A stretch of 64,000 bases of DNA from Belliella pelovolcani (GCF_900156785.1 NZ_FTOP01000004.1:124001-188000), one strand, 5' to 3'; counted from the stretch's first letter, positions 36,493 to 46,578 are shown. Numbers and translations are program-made. The notes: a model not told the origin generated them from the letters alone.

Positions 36493-38655
36493 ATGGCTGA
36501 TATCACTAAAACAAATAGACGGGATTTCTTGAAAATCGCGGCAACTGCTACAGGAGGTCTTTTTATTGGCTTTTATTGGTCTAGTTGTGACTCTCCAAAA
36601 ATGAAAGTACTCTCAACTGAGGAAGTTTTGAGTAAAGCACATAATTTCAATAGTTTTCTATCCATCTCTCCAGATGGAGATGTGGTGATCTATTCTCCTA
36701 ATCCAGAATTGGGTCAAAATATCAAAACATCTTTTCCTATGGTCGTAGCTGAGGAACTTGATGCTGATTGGTCAAAAGTACGCGTATTACAAGCTCCATT
36801 GGATAATGATAAATTTGATCGACAGCTTACTGGAGGTTCGGGTGCTATGCCTCATTCATGGGAAAGATTGAGAAAAGCAGGTGCCACAGCGAGACACCTT
36901 TTGTTGACAGCAGCTGCTAATCAGCTAGAAGTGGATATGGCTTCATTATCCACCGAAAAAGGAATGATTTACCATAAAGCTAGTGGAAAAAAGCTGACAT
37001 ATGGAGAAGTGGTCATGGCGGCCTCGGAATTAGAGGCACCAGAAGAAGTATTGCTTAAAGATCCAAAGGATTTTACCATCATAGGTACTCCCATCAAAAA
37101 TGTAGACAATGATGATATGTTTACAGGAAAGCCTCTTTTTGGTTTGGATTTTTACAGAGAAGGGATGCTTCACGCCATGATTCAAAGGCCTCCTTTTGGA
37201 ATGAAAATCAAATCTGTAGATGATGCATCAGCTAGGAGTGTCTCCGGAGTGACAGACGTCATCCAATATGATAATTTTGTGGCAATCGTAGGTACTTCTA
37301 CTTGGCCATTGATGAAGGCAAAGCGTAGATTAAAAGTAGAATACGAATCAGATGGAAATGTAGAAAGTACTTTTGATCATGATAAAATCATGAAGGAATT
37401 ACTAGATTCCAAAGATGCAAGAGTCATGCGACAGGATGGTAATGTGGACGAGGCATTTAAAAATGCAGCAAAAGTAATCACAAGTGAATATCAGTGTCCA
37501 TTCTTGCCGCATGCACCCATGGAACCGATGAATTTCTTTGCGCATGTCAAGGGAGAAGAAGTGGAGCTAATTGGCCCTACACAGACTCCCGATGCAGCAA
37601 GAATGCAGACAGCTCAACTATTGGGAATTCCTAAAGAAAACATCACCGTGGATATCACTAGACTTGGTGGTGGTTTTGGTAGAAGATTGAGAGCAGACTA
37701 TGTTTTGGATGCAGTAGAAGTCTCAAGAAGAGTCAATGCACCTGTAAAAGTGACTTGGACTAGAGAGGATGATATGACCGGAGGAGCATACAGACCTGCT
37801 GTAAGGTACAGGTTCTCTGCCGCGCTAGATGCGGCAGGAAATATGATTGGATTTAAGTTAAGAGGAGTAGGGCTCAATGCTGGTAACTCCGTCAGACAAG
37901 ATAATTTCCCTTCTGGTGCCGTACCAAACCTTCTGATCGAGAATATCAATTACAACTCCTCTGTGACTACCAATGCATGGAGAGCACCTATTACCAACTT
38001 CCTAGCCTATGCGGAGCAATCTTTTCTGGACGAAGTAGCTTTAGAAGCACAGAAAGACCCTGTGAAGTTTAGACTAGATTTATTAGAACAAGCTAAGAGT
38101 TCACCAACTGGATCAGTTAATTATGATGTTGATCGTATGATCGGTGTTATCAAAGATGCTGCTGAACGATCCAATTGGGGTAAGGATAGCAATGTGAAGC
38201 AAGGATTTTCTGTCTATTTCTCACACAGATCCTATGTTGCTCAAGTGGCTAATATTGAAATGATCAATAATCAGCCCGTATTGAAAAAGATAGTAGCCTC
38301 AACAGATTGTGGCATTGTGGTCAATCCTACAGGAGCCAATCATCAGGTAAGGGGAGGTATAGTAGATGGTATGGGGCATGCGATGTTTGGTAACTTGGTA
38401 TTTGAGAATGGTCTTCCAAAGCAGAAGAATTTCGACTCCTATAGATTGATCAGGATGAAAGAAGTGCCTGAAATAGATGTTAATTATGTTGACAGTGGTT
38501 ATGACCCGACTGGACTTGGCGAACCAGCCTTACCTCCGACAGGTGGCGCAATTGCCAATGCTATCTTTGCTGCAACTGGAAGGAGATTGAGAAGTCAACC
38601 ATTTATAGAACAAAAAGAGTTTTCTGATTTGAATCTAGAGATCAGAAGGGGGTAG
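36493..38655 (+). CDS. Molybdopterin-binding aldehyde/isoquinoline oxidoreductase-type subunit (IorB-like), Tat signal
   Basis: 720 residues. A twin-arginine signal (NRRDFLKIAATATGG, RR at 9-10) is followed by a lipobox-like SSC at 30-32, so it may be a Tat-exported lipoprotein. Molybdopterin-binding segments LGGGFGRRLRADY and the C-terminal GLGEPALPPTGGAIA are present; E677 is the likely catalytic glutamate of the xanthine-oxidase family. The layout matches IorB-type two-subunit enzymes rather than FAD-containing xanthine dehydrogenases. No cofactor-maturation or cytochrome partner is adjacent. Probably periplasmic aldehyde or N-heterocycle oxidation. Confidence 0.9.
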   Translation: MADITKTNRRDFLKIAATATGGLFIGFYWSSCDSPKMKVLSTEEVLSKAHNFNSFLSISPDGDVVIYSPNPELGQNIKTSFPMVVAEELDADWSKVRVLQAPLDNDKFDRQLTGGSGAMPHSWERLRKAGATARHLLLTAAANQLEVDMASLSTEKGMIYHKASGKKLTYGEVVMAASELEAPEEVLLKDPKDFTIIGTPIKNVDNDDMFTGKPLFGLDFYREGMLHAMIQRPPFGMKIKSVDDASARSVSGVTDVIQYDNFVAIVGTSTWPLMKAKRRLKVEYESDGNVESTFDHDKIMKELLDSKDARVMRQDGNVDEAFKNAAKVITSEYQCPFLPHAPMEPMNFFAHVKGEEVELIGPTQTPDAARMQTAQLLGIPKENITVDITRLGGGFGRRLRADYVLDAVEVSRRVNAPVKVTWTREDDMTGGAYRPAVRYRFSAALDAAGNMIGFKLRGVGLNAGNSVRQDNFPSGAVPNLLIENINYNSSVTTNAWRAPITNFLAYAEQSFLDEVALEAQKDPVKFRLDLLEQAKSSPTGSVNYDVDRMIGVIKDAAERSNWGKDSNVKQGFSVYFSHRSYVAQVANIEMINNQPVLKKIVASTDCGIVVNPTGANHQVRGGIVDGMGHAMFGNLVFENGLPKQKNFDSYRLIRMKEVPEIDVNYVDSGYDPTGLGEPALPPTGGAIANAIFAATGRRLRSQPFIEQKEFSDLNLEIRRG

Positions 38656-38748
38656 GTGAGATTTGAGATGTTTTGTCAGGCACGGCGGATAAGGATAGAG
38701 ATAAAAGACTCAAGATTCAAGAAATGAAGACTTTATTTTGATGATTTT

Positions 38749-38777
38749 AATAGCCCCGTGTGAAACTCGGGGTTATT
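38749..38777. terminator. Intrinsic terminator between convergent genes
   Basis: Stem aatagccccg / cggggttatt (10 bp with one G-U), 9-base loop, followed by TTTGTATTTT. Ends the IorAB-type operon. Confidence 0.75.
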
Positions 38778-38800
38778 TGTATTTTACAGTATAATGCATC

Positions 38801-39151
38801 TCAAATTTCGTCCATTCCTCTTTCTGGAAAATATGGTCCGGTGAGCTTAAGTTCTTTCATGTCTTCCGATAACTCAAAGTCAACCTTAATTTCATCTAGA
38901 TTGGTATCATGAATATTCAGACATGCATTGAAGTGTACCAAGTCAAAATCTAAGGTAAAAAAACCTTTCAACTCAGAAATAAAATTTATTTCACCTTTCA
39001 AAGCCACATTTTCAGTGACTGCACCTTCTCTTTTGAAATAATAGGAAAGGAAAATCCCGAGTTCTTTCCGTTCCTTTTCCAAAATATCTTTAATAAGAGT
39101 TTCTAGTGAGGATTGCTTCTGATTTATTTTAAAAAACCAAGTTTCTTGCAT
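38801..39151 (-). CDS. Hypothetical protein
   Basis: 116 residues, no signal peptide. An N-terminal helix (SLETLIKDILEKERKELGIFL) is followed by a beta-rich half with alternating charged residues. Acidic C-terminus ending PYFPERGMDEI. It stands alone between the molybdenum hydroxylase and cysteine desulfurase genes. No family recognised; coding status rests on the ATG and clean reading frame. Confidence 0.55.
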   Translation of the reverse strand: MQETWFFKINQKQSSLETLIKDILEKERKELGIFLSYYFKREGAVTENVALKGEINFISELKGFFTLDFDLVHFNACLNIHDTNLDEIKVDFELSEDMKELKLTGPYFPERGMDEI

Positions 39152-39358
39152 GATTTGGGTTTGGTTTGATTTTGTTTCTCTATATGAAATATGATAGAAA
39201 TATAGTAGTAATAGAATTGAAATAATATTTAGAAAGTAGGCTTTACCATTTCAAAAGACAATTTTATTTACGAAGATTCTATAACTTGTTTTTAATGAAG
39301 TTCAACTAATAGCATATATACCAATAACCAATCCACTATTAGCCATTAACCTATTCAA

Positions 39359-40501
39359 ATGAATTACCCAATTTACCTAGATCATAATGCCACTACGCCA
39401 GTAGCTCCAGTAATATTAGAGGCCATGCTTCCTTATTTTTCTACTCACTTTGGTAATGCTGCTAGCAAAAATCACCCCTTTGGCTGGATGGCTGAAAACG
39501 CAGTAGAAGAGGCTAGAGAAAAACTTGCTCATCTAATCCAAGCAAAACCCAAGGAGCTGATTTTTACTTCAGGTGCTACAGAGGCAATTAACTTAGCTAT
39601 CAAGGGTACATTTGATCATTATCAAGGTGAGCAGCAACATTATATTTCTTGTGTCACTGAGCACAAAGCAGTCTTAGATACCTTAAGTAGCATTGCTAAA
39701 AAGGGAGCAGAAGTTTCGCTATTACCTGTAAATCCTACTGGTAAAATAGATCTCGAACAGCTAGAAGCAAGCATCACACCCACGACAAAAATGATCTGCT
39801 TGATGTGGGCAAACAATGAAACTGGTCTGATACATCCAATAGAAGAAATTGCAGCTATTGCTGAGAGGCACAATGTCATTTTTTTTACTGATGCAGTTCA
39901 AGCCATAGGGAAAATCCCAGTCAACTCAAGTGGAATCCATCTAATGGCCTTGTCTGCGCATAAGTTTTATGGACCAAAAGGAGTTGGGGCTTTGTTTATC
40001 AGACATAACCACACCTTTCCAAAGCCTCAACCATTGATAGAGGGAGGTGGTCATGAAAAGGGATTCAGAAGCGGTACATTGAATGTTCCTGGCATCATAG
40101 GGCTAGGAATGGCAGCAGAAATTGCTAAAGATCATATTGACTTATATTCAAATCAGATAGAAAAGCTCCGATATGAGCTTGAATCAGGCATTCTTGCACT
40201 AGAGGGAACAGTTTTAAATGCTAGTCAAGAAAATAGGCTTCCACATGTCACCAATATTTCATTTGAAGGCGTAGAAGGAGAAGATTTACTTCGAGAAATC
40301 AATCGATTCGTGGCTGTCAGCTCTGGGTCAGCGTGTAGCAGCATAACCCCAAAACCATCCCATGTACTTGATGCAATGGGAATTGAGGCAGATTTAGCAA
40401 GAGCTTCAATTCGATTTAGTCTTGGGATAAGTACCACGCATGAGGAGATAGAGCAAACAATCACAGTAGTCAGAGCAGTCCTAAGTAGACTAAGAAGTTA
40501 G
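39359..40501 (+). CDS. Cysteine desulfurase family aminotransferase (NifS/IscS-like)
   Basis: 380 residues of the class V PLP fold. DHNATTP at the start, the PLP lysine K202 in SAHKFYGPKG, and the catalytic cysteine C326 in SSGSACSS. It mobilises sulfur from cysteine for Fe-S clusters or thio-modified tRNA. No scaffold or other Fe-S genes are adjacent, so it is a stand-alone copy. It converges on the serine hydrolase with six bases between stop codons and no evident terminator. Confidence 0.88.
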   Translation: MNYPIYLDHNATTPVAPVILEAMLPYFSTHFGNAASKNHPFGWMAENAVEEAREKLAHLIQAKPKELIFTSGATEAINLAIKGTFDHYQGEQQHYISCVTEHKAVLDTLSSIAKKGAEVSLLPVNPTGKIDLEQLEASITPTTKMICLMWANNETGLIHPIEEIAAIAERHNVIFFTDAVQAIGKIPVNSSGIHLMALSAHKFYGPKGVGALFIRHNHTFPKPQPLIEGGGHEKGFRSGTLNVPGIIGLGMAAEIAKDHIDLYSNQIEKLRYELESGILALEGTVLNASQENRLPHVTNISFEGVEGEDLLREINRFVAVSSGSACSSITPKPSHVLDAMGIEADLARASIRFSLGISTTHEEIEQTITVVRAVLSRLRS

Positions 40502-40506
40502 CCGAA

Positions 40507-41727
40507 TTATTTACCAATGGCTTTCAATACCTTTTCTACCAATTCAGATTTTTTACTATTCTCAATCCAACGAGTTACGATGACCAAATCATTGTCTGGA
40601 TCTACATAGATCATGTTGGTTCCAGCACCTAAGTGGAAGAAGGCTGTGGAAGGTGCAGCTGGAATTTCTTTTTTGTCCGTATTGAGAAAATAATTCATGA
40701 AGCCATAATTGGTCTGAACAGAAGTTGGACTGAGGGACTTTTCTATCCAAGATTCTGAGATGATTTGCTCACCATTCCATTTTCCTTTGTTCATGGTCAA
40801 ATAGCCAAATCTGGCTTGATCATAAGCAGATATGAATAAGCCACCTCCCCAATGTGAGCCACCCGAAACAGATTGCATGATTTGACCATCAATGATGACA
40901 AAAGAATTTTCATAACCAGTCCATCTCCAAGTTGGACTAGCACCGATCTTATCCATGACCATTTCCTTGAAAACAATCGGTAGGGGTTTTCTCCATACAT
41001 TCATAGCCGCTAGTGCCAATACATTCACCCTAGTATCATTGTATTTATAAACAGACCCAGGCTCATTTCTTTCTCTATTGATCCAAGTAGCAGAATTCCC
41101 CTGTGGACGATCGCCCCAGTCTGGTTTGCCCCAAAGTGATCCTTCCCAGTCAGAAGTTTGTCTCAATAGATGCTCCCAGGTGATTTTCTTATTGTGATCA
41201 GTACCAAACAAGTCAAAAACATCTTCATCATTCAAATGATCTGACTTGTTCATTAACATTTTGTAAGGATCATAAGGTATAATGGGTGCCATATAAGGAT
41301 AAACCAAATCTTTTTCTGAACGAATCAAACCTTGATCTACAGCGAGCCCAACCGTAGTAGATAGTACACTCTTGGCTACACTAAATGTCAAATCAACCCT
41401 GCCAGGTTCACCCCATTCGGCGATAATATATCCTTTAAAAATTACTAATCCCGTCGCAGGGCCTCGATCTTTCATCGGGCCTACAGGAAAACCAAAAGGC
41501 TCTCTACCAAAAGCACTTAGGTAATGAGCCACTTTCAAGTTTTGATCAGCAGAACTTTCGGTCGCGATAGCAAAATCTACCGCGTCTTGTAGTAGTTTGC
41601 TATCTACTTTTAATGTAGAAGGGTCTTTCTTATCCCAAGTACCCAAACTTGGAAAATACCTTGACTGAGCAATCAGAGAATTGATAATTAAGAAGAAAAC
41701 AAAGAAATATGAGATACAGGCTTTCAT
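40507..41727 (-). CDS. SxxK serine hydrolase (class C beta-lactamase-like), secreted
   Basis: 406 residues with a signal peptide (about 1-20). The SxxK motif S116-VAK119 (TFSVAKS) supplies the nucleophile, and a YxN-like KYND follows (about residue 245). The family includes esterases, D-amino peptidases and beta-lactamases; the segment HWGGGLFIS near the C-terminal third resembles the third motif region. It is probably a periplasmic esterase or peptidase; no resistance role can be claimed. Confidence 0.85.
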   Translation of the reverse strand: MKACISYFFVFFLIINSLIAQSRYFPSLGTWDKKDPSTLKVDSKLLQDAVDFAIATESSADQNLKVAHYLSAFGREPFGFPVGPMKDRGPATGLVIFKGYIIAEWGEPGRVDLTFSVAKSVLSTTVGLAVDQGLIRSEKDLVYPYMAPIIPYDPYKMLMNKSDHLNDEDVFDLFGTDHNKKITWEHLLRQTSDWEGSLWGKPDWGDRPQGNSATWINRERNEPGSVYKYNDTRVNVLALAAMNVWRKPLPIVFKEMVMDKIGASPTWRWTGYENSFVIIDGQIMQSVSGGSHWGGGLFISAYDQARFGYLTMNKGKWNGEQIISESWIEKSLSPTSVQTNYGFMNYFLNTDKKEIPAAPSTAFFHLGAGTNMIYVDPDNDLVIVTRWIENSKKSELVEKVLKAIGK

Positions 41728-41913
41728 GGGGTGATTATTTATTTAAGTTGAAAATTAAGTGCTTTGATTTTCTCATCAAAGAAAATTTATTTGAATGAAA
41801 TAGTCTTCTTTTAAAAGGAAGTTGCATGATTACACCATCAAAATTCTTAATTTAGACCTAAACAATTTGGTTTGAATTTGGTCTATTTGTTAAGCAACAG
41901 CACAAAGTAACAC

Positions 41914-43155
41914 ATGAATGTAATTGTAATTGGAGCGGGAATATCGGGACTTATTGCCGCATATGAGTTAGAAAGATCTGAAGTCAAGCCTGTTCTACTA
42001 GAGGCAACAGACAAAATAGGAGGAAGGGTAATCACAGATGAGAAAAATGGATTTTTGTTGGATAGGGGATTCCAGGTTTTATTGACAGCATATCCTGAAG
42101 CAAAAAGATACTTAGATTATGAAGCGCTAAACCTCAAGCGTTTCTCTCCAGGAGCAATCATCATGAAACCAGGAAATTCCTTCGCGATTCATGATCCTTT
42201 GAGAGATCCTGCAAAACTTTTTGGGATGATTTTCTCTAAAGTTGGTAGTCTGACAGATAAAATCAGAATTTATAAACTCAACAAAGATTTAGCAAAAAAG
42301 TCAATTGAAGAGATATTTGAAACACCATCCAAGTCTACTTTAAATTTTTTGAAAGATTATGGTTTTTCAGATACAATAATTGACAATTTCTTTAAGCCCT
42401 TTTTCAGGGGAATATTCCTTGAAAACGAATTAAGTACCTCTTCACGCATGTTTCAGTTTGTTTTCAAGATGTTTGGAGAAGGGTATGCTGCAGTTCCTGA
42501 AAAGGGTATGGGAGAGATCACTAAACAGCTCAGCCAAAAGTTACATCAGACCACTATCAAACTGAATTCCCCTGTCAAATCAGTCATGGGACAAGAAGTT
42601 ACTCTTGAAAATGGGGAAGTTCTTAAGGCAGACAAAGTTATCATTGCTTGCAGACCTGACAGAATTATTCCACAGTTGGAAGGCCAAATCAAGCCTTTCA
42701 GATCAGTGTACAATGTTTATTTTTCCCTAGAGAAGTCCTTTTTGATACAACCTATGATCGCATTGATACCTGATGATAACTATTTGATTAACAATATTGT
42801 ATTTATGACTGATGTAAGTAAAGCTTATAGTCAAAATGGTAAAGCATTACTGTCTGTCTCTGTGACCAAATCAATCAAAGATCCTAGTAATTTAGCGAAA
42901 TTGATCAGTATAGAATTAGAAGCCCTGAGCGGAATCAAGGCAGAATATTTCAAGCATATCAAAACTTACCAGATTTTAGATGCACTACCAGATGTAGATG
43001 ATATGAAATCAAGCCTTCCTTTTACCAACGCAAAACTGAATGACCATGTGTTTTTGGCTGGAGACTACCTACTCAATGGCTCTATCAATGCTGCAATGAC
43101 TTCTGGTAGAAAAGCAGCGGAAGCACTTTTACTCAGCACACAAAAACCGATGTAA
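41914..43155 (+). CDS. FAD-dependent amine oxidase-like oxidoreductase
   Basis: 413 residues with an N-terminal FAD-binding fold (VIGAGISGLIAAYELE), the GG-R-V motif (KIGGRVITDE) and a C-terminal FAD segment (HVFLAGDYLLNGSINAAMTSG). It resembles the protoporphyrinogen/phytoene oxidase group; the substrate is open. It is followed after one base by the SDR-DUF2867 gene, forming an operon. Confidence 0.88.
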   Translation: MNVIVIGAGISGLIAAYELERSEVKPVLLEATDKIGGRVITDEKNGFLLDRGFQVLLTAYPEAKRYLDYEALNLKRFSPGAIIMKPGNSFAIHDPLRDPAKLFGMIFSKVGSLTDKIRIYKLNKDLAKKSIEEIFETPSKSTLNFLKDYGFSDTIIDNFFKPFFRGIFLENELSTSSRMFQFVFKMFGEGYAAVPEKGMGEITKQLSQKLHQTTIKLNSPVKSVMGQEVTLENGEVLKADKVIIACRPDRIIPQLEGQIKPFRSVYNVYFSLEKSFLIQPMIALIPDDNYLINNIVFMTDVSKAYSQNGKALLSVSVTKSIKDPSNLAKLISIELEALSGIKAEYFKHIKTYQILDALPDVDDMKSSLPFTNAKLNDHVFLAGDYLLNGSINAAMTSGRKAAEALLLSTQKPM

Positions 43156-43156
43156 A

Positions 43157-44539
43157 ATGAAAAAGACCATCGCAATAGCAGGAGCAGCAGGATACATTGG
43201 GCGATGGTTTATAGATCGCTTCAAAGATAAGTACCATATCATAGCGCTAAGTAGGGGAGTTGCACTTAACAACCCAGATCCGCAAGTAGAATGGCGCTCA
43301 GTGGAATTATATTCTATTACCTCTACTATTGAAGCATTGAAGGGGGTGGATTATGCTATTTATTTAATTCATTCTATGTCTGCTTCTACTAGGCTAAATC
43401 AGGGTAGTTTTGAAGATACAGATTTGCTTTTGGCAGATAATTTTGCTCGTGCTGCAAAGGCCAACAACATCAAACAGATCATTTACATGGGGGGAATTCT
43501 GCCCAAAGAAGTAGAAGATCAAAAAATCTCAAAGCACCTGAGGAGTAGGCTTGAAGTTGAAAAAACCTTAGGAAGTTCGGGAACTCCAGTGACAGCGCTA
43601 AGAGCAGGAATCATAGTGGGTCCTGGAGGCTCTTCATTTCAAATGATCTACCATTTGGTTGACAAGCTTCCTGTAATGATCTGTCCACAATGGACTTTGT
43701 CCAATACCCAAGCCATTTCTTTACGTGACACGCTGACCATCATGGATACCTGTATCGGTAACGAAGAAGCTTTTGGTAAGGTCTATGAAATAGGTAATCC
43801 TGAGATCCTTACGTATAAAAGTATGCTGGAAACTACTGCCAGGAAGATGGGCAAAAAACGGTTGATAAAATCAGTTCCAGTTTTCTCAGTTGGTTTCTCC
43901 AAGCTTTGGGTGAGCTACTTTGGTAAAAGCCCCAAAAAACTTGTTTACCCCTTAGTTGACAGCTTAAAACATACACTTACTGTTAATCCAGACCTAGTTT
44001 TTGAATTGAGAACTATTGATTATTTGTCTTACGAAGAAAGTGTGTCCATAGCCATAGATCCTAATAATCATCTTCCTAAATTACCAAAATTCAAAAGACT
44101 ACAAGCGGTAAAGAATACAGTAAGAAGTATACAAAGACTGCCAAATACCAGGCATAAGAGCGCACTTTGGGTGGCAAACAGGTACAAAGTGTGGCTACCT
44201 TTCTTCTTTAGATCGATTATCAAAGCAAGAGAGAATCAAAGAGGCGATATAGGTTTTCATTTATTAAATATGGAAAAACCCTTACTCCAATTGACTTGGA
44301 TTCCAGATAGGAGTGATCTTAAGCGACAGCTGTTTTATATCACAGGCGGTTCGCTTGTTAAACGCTTCGATTATGGCTGGCTAGAGTTTCGAGAGGTATT
44401 GGATGGTGAATTTATGATTTCGGCCATACATGAATTCGTACCCCGACTACCCTGGTATATTTATGTCAATACACAAGCACATGCACACTTGATTGTCATG
44501 AATAATTTTGCCAAATACCTCAAGCGCTTTCAAGATTAA
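43157..44539 (+). CDS. SDR family NAD(P)-binding protein with DUF2867
   Basis: 460 residues. An NmrA-like Rossmann domain (GAAGYIGRW, 8-16) is followed by an atypical SDR region (about 1-300) and a DUF2867-type C-terminal domain (about 310-460, with a DIGFHLLN and QLTWIPDRSDL region). Such proteins are often annotated as complex I-like or light-stress-associated, without biochemical proof. Co-transcribed with the FAD oxidoreductase. Confidence 0.82.
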   Translation: MKKTIAIAGAAGYIGRWFIDRFKDKYHIIALSRGVALNNPDPQVEWRSVELYSITSTIEALKGVDYAIYLIHSMSASTRLNQGSFEDTDLLLADNFARAAKANNIKQIIYMGGILPKEVEDQKISKHLRSRLEVEKTLGSSGTPVTALRAGIIVGPGGSSFQMIYHLVDKLPVMICPQWTLSNTQAISLRDTLTIMDTCIGNEEAFGKVYEIGNPEILTYKSMLETTARKMGKKRLIKSVPVFSVGFSKLWVSYFGKSPKKLVYPLVDSLKHTLTVNPDLVFELRTIDYLSYEESVSIAIDPNNHLPKLPKFKRLQAVKNTVRSIQRLPNTRHKSALWVANRYKVWLPFFFRSIIKARENQRGDIGFHLLNMEKPLLQLTWIPDRSDLKRQLFYITGGSLVKRFDYGWLEFREVLDGEFMISAIHEFVPRLPWYIYVNTQAHAHLIVMNNFAKYLKRFQD

Positions 44540-44552
44540 ATTGTACAAGTGG

Positions 44553-44585
44553 TTGGTCTGTGGCCATTCTGAATTCGTATCTTTA
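44553..44585 (+). promoter_or_regulatory. Predicted promoter of the aldo/keto reductase gene
   Basis: TTG at 44553-44555 and TATCTTTA at 44578-44585, 22 bases apart, close to the Bacteroidota -33/-7 spacing. The ATG is at 44612. Confidence 0.4.
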
Positions 44586-44611
44586 TCTAAGAATTAATCT
44601 GAAGTACTTTT

Positions 44612-45568
44612 ATGAAAACATTAACATTCAATAATGGCGATCAACTACCAATTTTAGGTTTGGGTACTTGGAAATCCAAACCTGGAGAAGTCTTTCAAGC
44701 TGTCTTATGGGCACTTGAAGCTGGCTATAGACATATTGATTGCGCTGCAATATACAACAATGAAAAAGAAGTTGGAGATGCATTGGCAAGAGCCATTGCA
44801 GATGGAATAGTAAAAAGAGAAGACTTGTTTGTCACTTCCAAACTATGGAATGATTGCCATAGATTAGAAGATGTCAGAAAGGGCTTAAGCAAGACCTTAA
44901 TGGATTTAAAATTGGATTACTTAGATCTCTATTTGATACATTGGCCTATAAGTTTTAAAAAGGGTGTTGGCTTTGCGGAAAGTAGAGAGCAATTTTATAC
45001 ATATTCTGATGTACCTCTAGCTCAGACTTGGCAAGGCATGCAGCAAGTTAAATCGGAAGGACTTGTCAGACATATTGGTGTTTCCAACTTTAATATTTCC
45101 AAGCTGGAAGAGTTATTCGCTGTAGGTGGACAAGGTCCTGAGATGAATCAAGTAGAAATGCATCCTTATCTCCGTCAAGATAAGTTGGTCGAGTATTGTA
45201 GAGGTAAAGAAATGCTGATGACAGCATATTCCCCTTTGGGTTCTGGTGATCGCTCTACTTCCATCAAAAAGTCCGACGAGCCTAATCTATTTGAAGACCC
45301 TATTGTAAAGCAAATAGCAGATCAATATGATGTCAGCCCTGCTCAAGTTTTGATTGCTTTTTCAATTCATAGAGATATCGCGGTGATTCCAAAGTCAGTC
45401 AATAAAGAAAGAATCAATCAAAATTTTCAATCAGCCACAATTCAGTTTAAATCACCCGATTTAGATTTACTACTTGGAATCAAAAATCAATATAGGTTCA
45501 TAGACGGAAGCTTTTTCACGGGTTCTAAGAGTCCATATAGTCTGAGAGACTTGTGGGAAGAAGTATAG
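44612..45568 (+). CDS. Aldo/keto reductase
   Basis: 318 residues of the TIM-barrel NADPH-dependent aldo/keto reductase type. The catalytic tetrad is D43 and Y48 (IDCAAIYNNE), K77 (TSKLWN) and H110 (LIHWP). The NADP-binding IPKSVN segment is present near residue 265. It reduces carbonyl compounds to alcohols in the cytoplasm. It has its own candidate promoter and a terminator at 45578-45610. Confidence 0.93.
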   Translation: MKTLTFNNGDQLPILGLGTWKSKPGEVFQAVLWALEAGYRHIDCAAIYNNEKEVGDALARAIADGIVKREDLFVTSKLWNDCHRLEDVRKGLSKTLMDLKLDYLDLYLIHWPISFKKGVGFAESREQFYTYSDVPLAQTWQGMQQVKSEGLVRHIGVSNFNISKLEELFAVGGQGPEMNQVEMHPYLRQDKLVEYCRGKEMLMTAYSPLGSGDRSTSIKKSDEPNLFEDPIVKQIADQYDVSPAQVLIAFSIHRDIAVIPKSVNKERINQNFQSATIQFKSPDLDLLLGIKNQYRFIDGSFFTGSKSPYSLRDLWEEV

Positions 45569-45577
45569 TAGCATATT

Positions 45578-45610
45578 AAGGACCAGGGAAATTAATTCTT
45601 GGTCCTTTTT
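45578..45610 (+). terminator. Intrinsic terminator
   Basis: Stem aaggacca (45578-45585) with tggtcctt, extended by a wobble pair, followed by TTTTTGTT. Ends the aldo/keto reductase gene. Confidence 0.8.
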
Positions 45611-45645
45611 GTTAAAAGACTTAGTTGACAAAAAATAAAATTTGT

Positions 45646-46578
45646 ATGATCAAGAGAATTAAGAAACTCACATTTTTTCAAATCATCATAGACAGTGTTA
45701 AAGACTTTGGCTCTAGTGATTCGATGAGCTTCGCAGCAAGCACGGCCTTTTATACGATCTTCAGTATGCCAGCTTTGTTAATCATCATTTTGAATATTGG
45801 TACAGCATTTTATCAAGAGTCAGAGGTAAAGGAAGAGATCATTATACAAGTAAGACAGCTGGCAGGAGAGGAAAGTGCTCAGACCTTGGCTGATATCATG
45901 GCTAATTTCACAATTCAGGCAGATGGCGTTTTTTCCAACTTCTTTGCGATCGGTATTCTCGCTTTTAGTGCTACCACTGTTTTTGTAAGTCTTCAAAACG
46001 CCATCAACCATATTTGGCATATCAAGGCAAAACCTGAAAAAGGCTTCCTAAAGTTTGTGATCAATAGGTTATTAAGCTTTTCAATGGTTGCGTCGATTGG
46101 ATTTATCTTACTGGTTTCCTTGATCATGGATGCGCTTTTGATAGTTATCTTCAATTGGTTTTCTGACTTTTTTGAATCTATGGCCTTCTTACTGGCATCT
46201 GTTGGGCATTTGATTATTGGGCAAGGCATATTGGTGGTGATATTTGCTTTGATGTTCAAGATACTACCAGATGCCAAAGTAAGGTGGAGAGATACTTGGC
46301 TAGGAGCATTCATCACAATGCTTTTGTTTGTGTTAGGTAAATATATGATCGGTCTGTATCTAGGAAATTCAGATCTTGGATCAGCCTATGGCACTGCTGG
46401 CTCATTGGTAATCCTTTTGATCTGGGTATATTATTCTGTTGTCATATTTCTTTTCGGGGGGCAGATCACCTATTACATCGCTGAGAAAGTAGGGAAAGGA
46501 GTTATTCCTCTAGCGCAAGCTGTAAAAGTGGAATTACGGGAAATAGAAGAAATGAAGTCTGAAAAAGAGGAAAAATAA
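45646..46578 (+). CDS. YihY/BrkB family inner-membrane protein
   Basis: 310 residues from the ATG at 45646 (the longer frame begins at a TTG). Six transmembrane segments, with SFAASTAFYTIFSMPALLIIIL in the first and GSLVILLIWVYYSVVIFLFGG in the last, typical of YihY/BrkB. The mature C-terminus is charged (KVELREIEEMKSEKEEK). It is an uncharacterised transporter- or channel-like family. It precedes a perfect terminator shared with the convergent phosphohexomutase. Confidence 0.88.
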   Translation: MIKRIKKLTFFQIIIDSVKDFGSSDSMSFAASTAFYTIFSMPALLIIILNIGTAFYQESEVKEEIIIQVRQLAGEESAQTLADIMANFTIQADGVFSNFFAIGILAFSATTVFVSLQNAINHIWHIKAKPEKGFLKFVINRLLSFSMVASIGFILLVSLIMDALLIVIFNWFSDFFESMAFLLASVGHLIIGQGILVVIFALMFKILPDAKVRWRDTWLGAFITMLLFVLGKYMIGLYLGNSDLGSAYGTAGSLVILLIWVYYSVVIFLFGGQITYYIAEKVGKGVIPLAQAVKVELREIEEMKSEKEEK

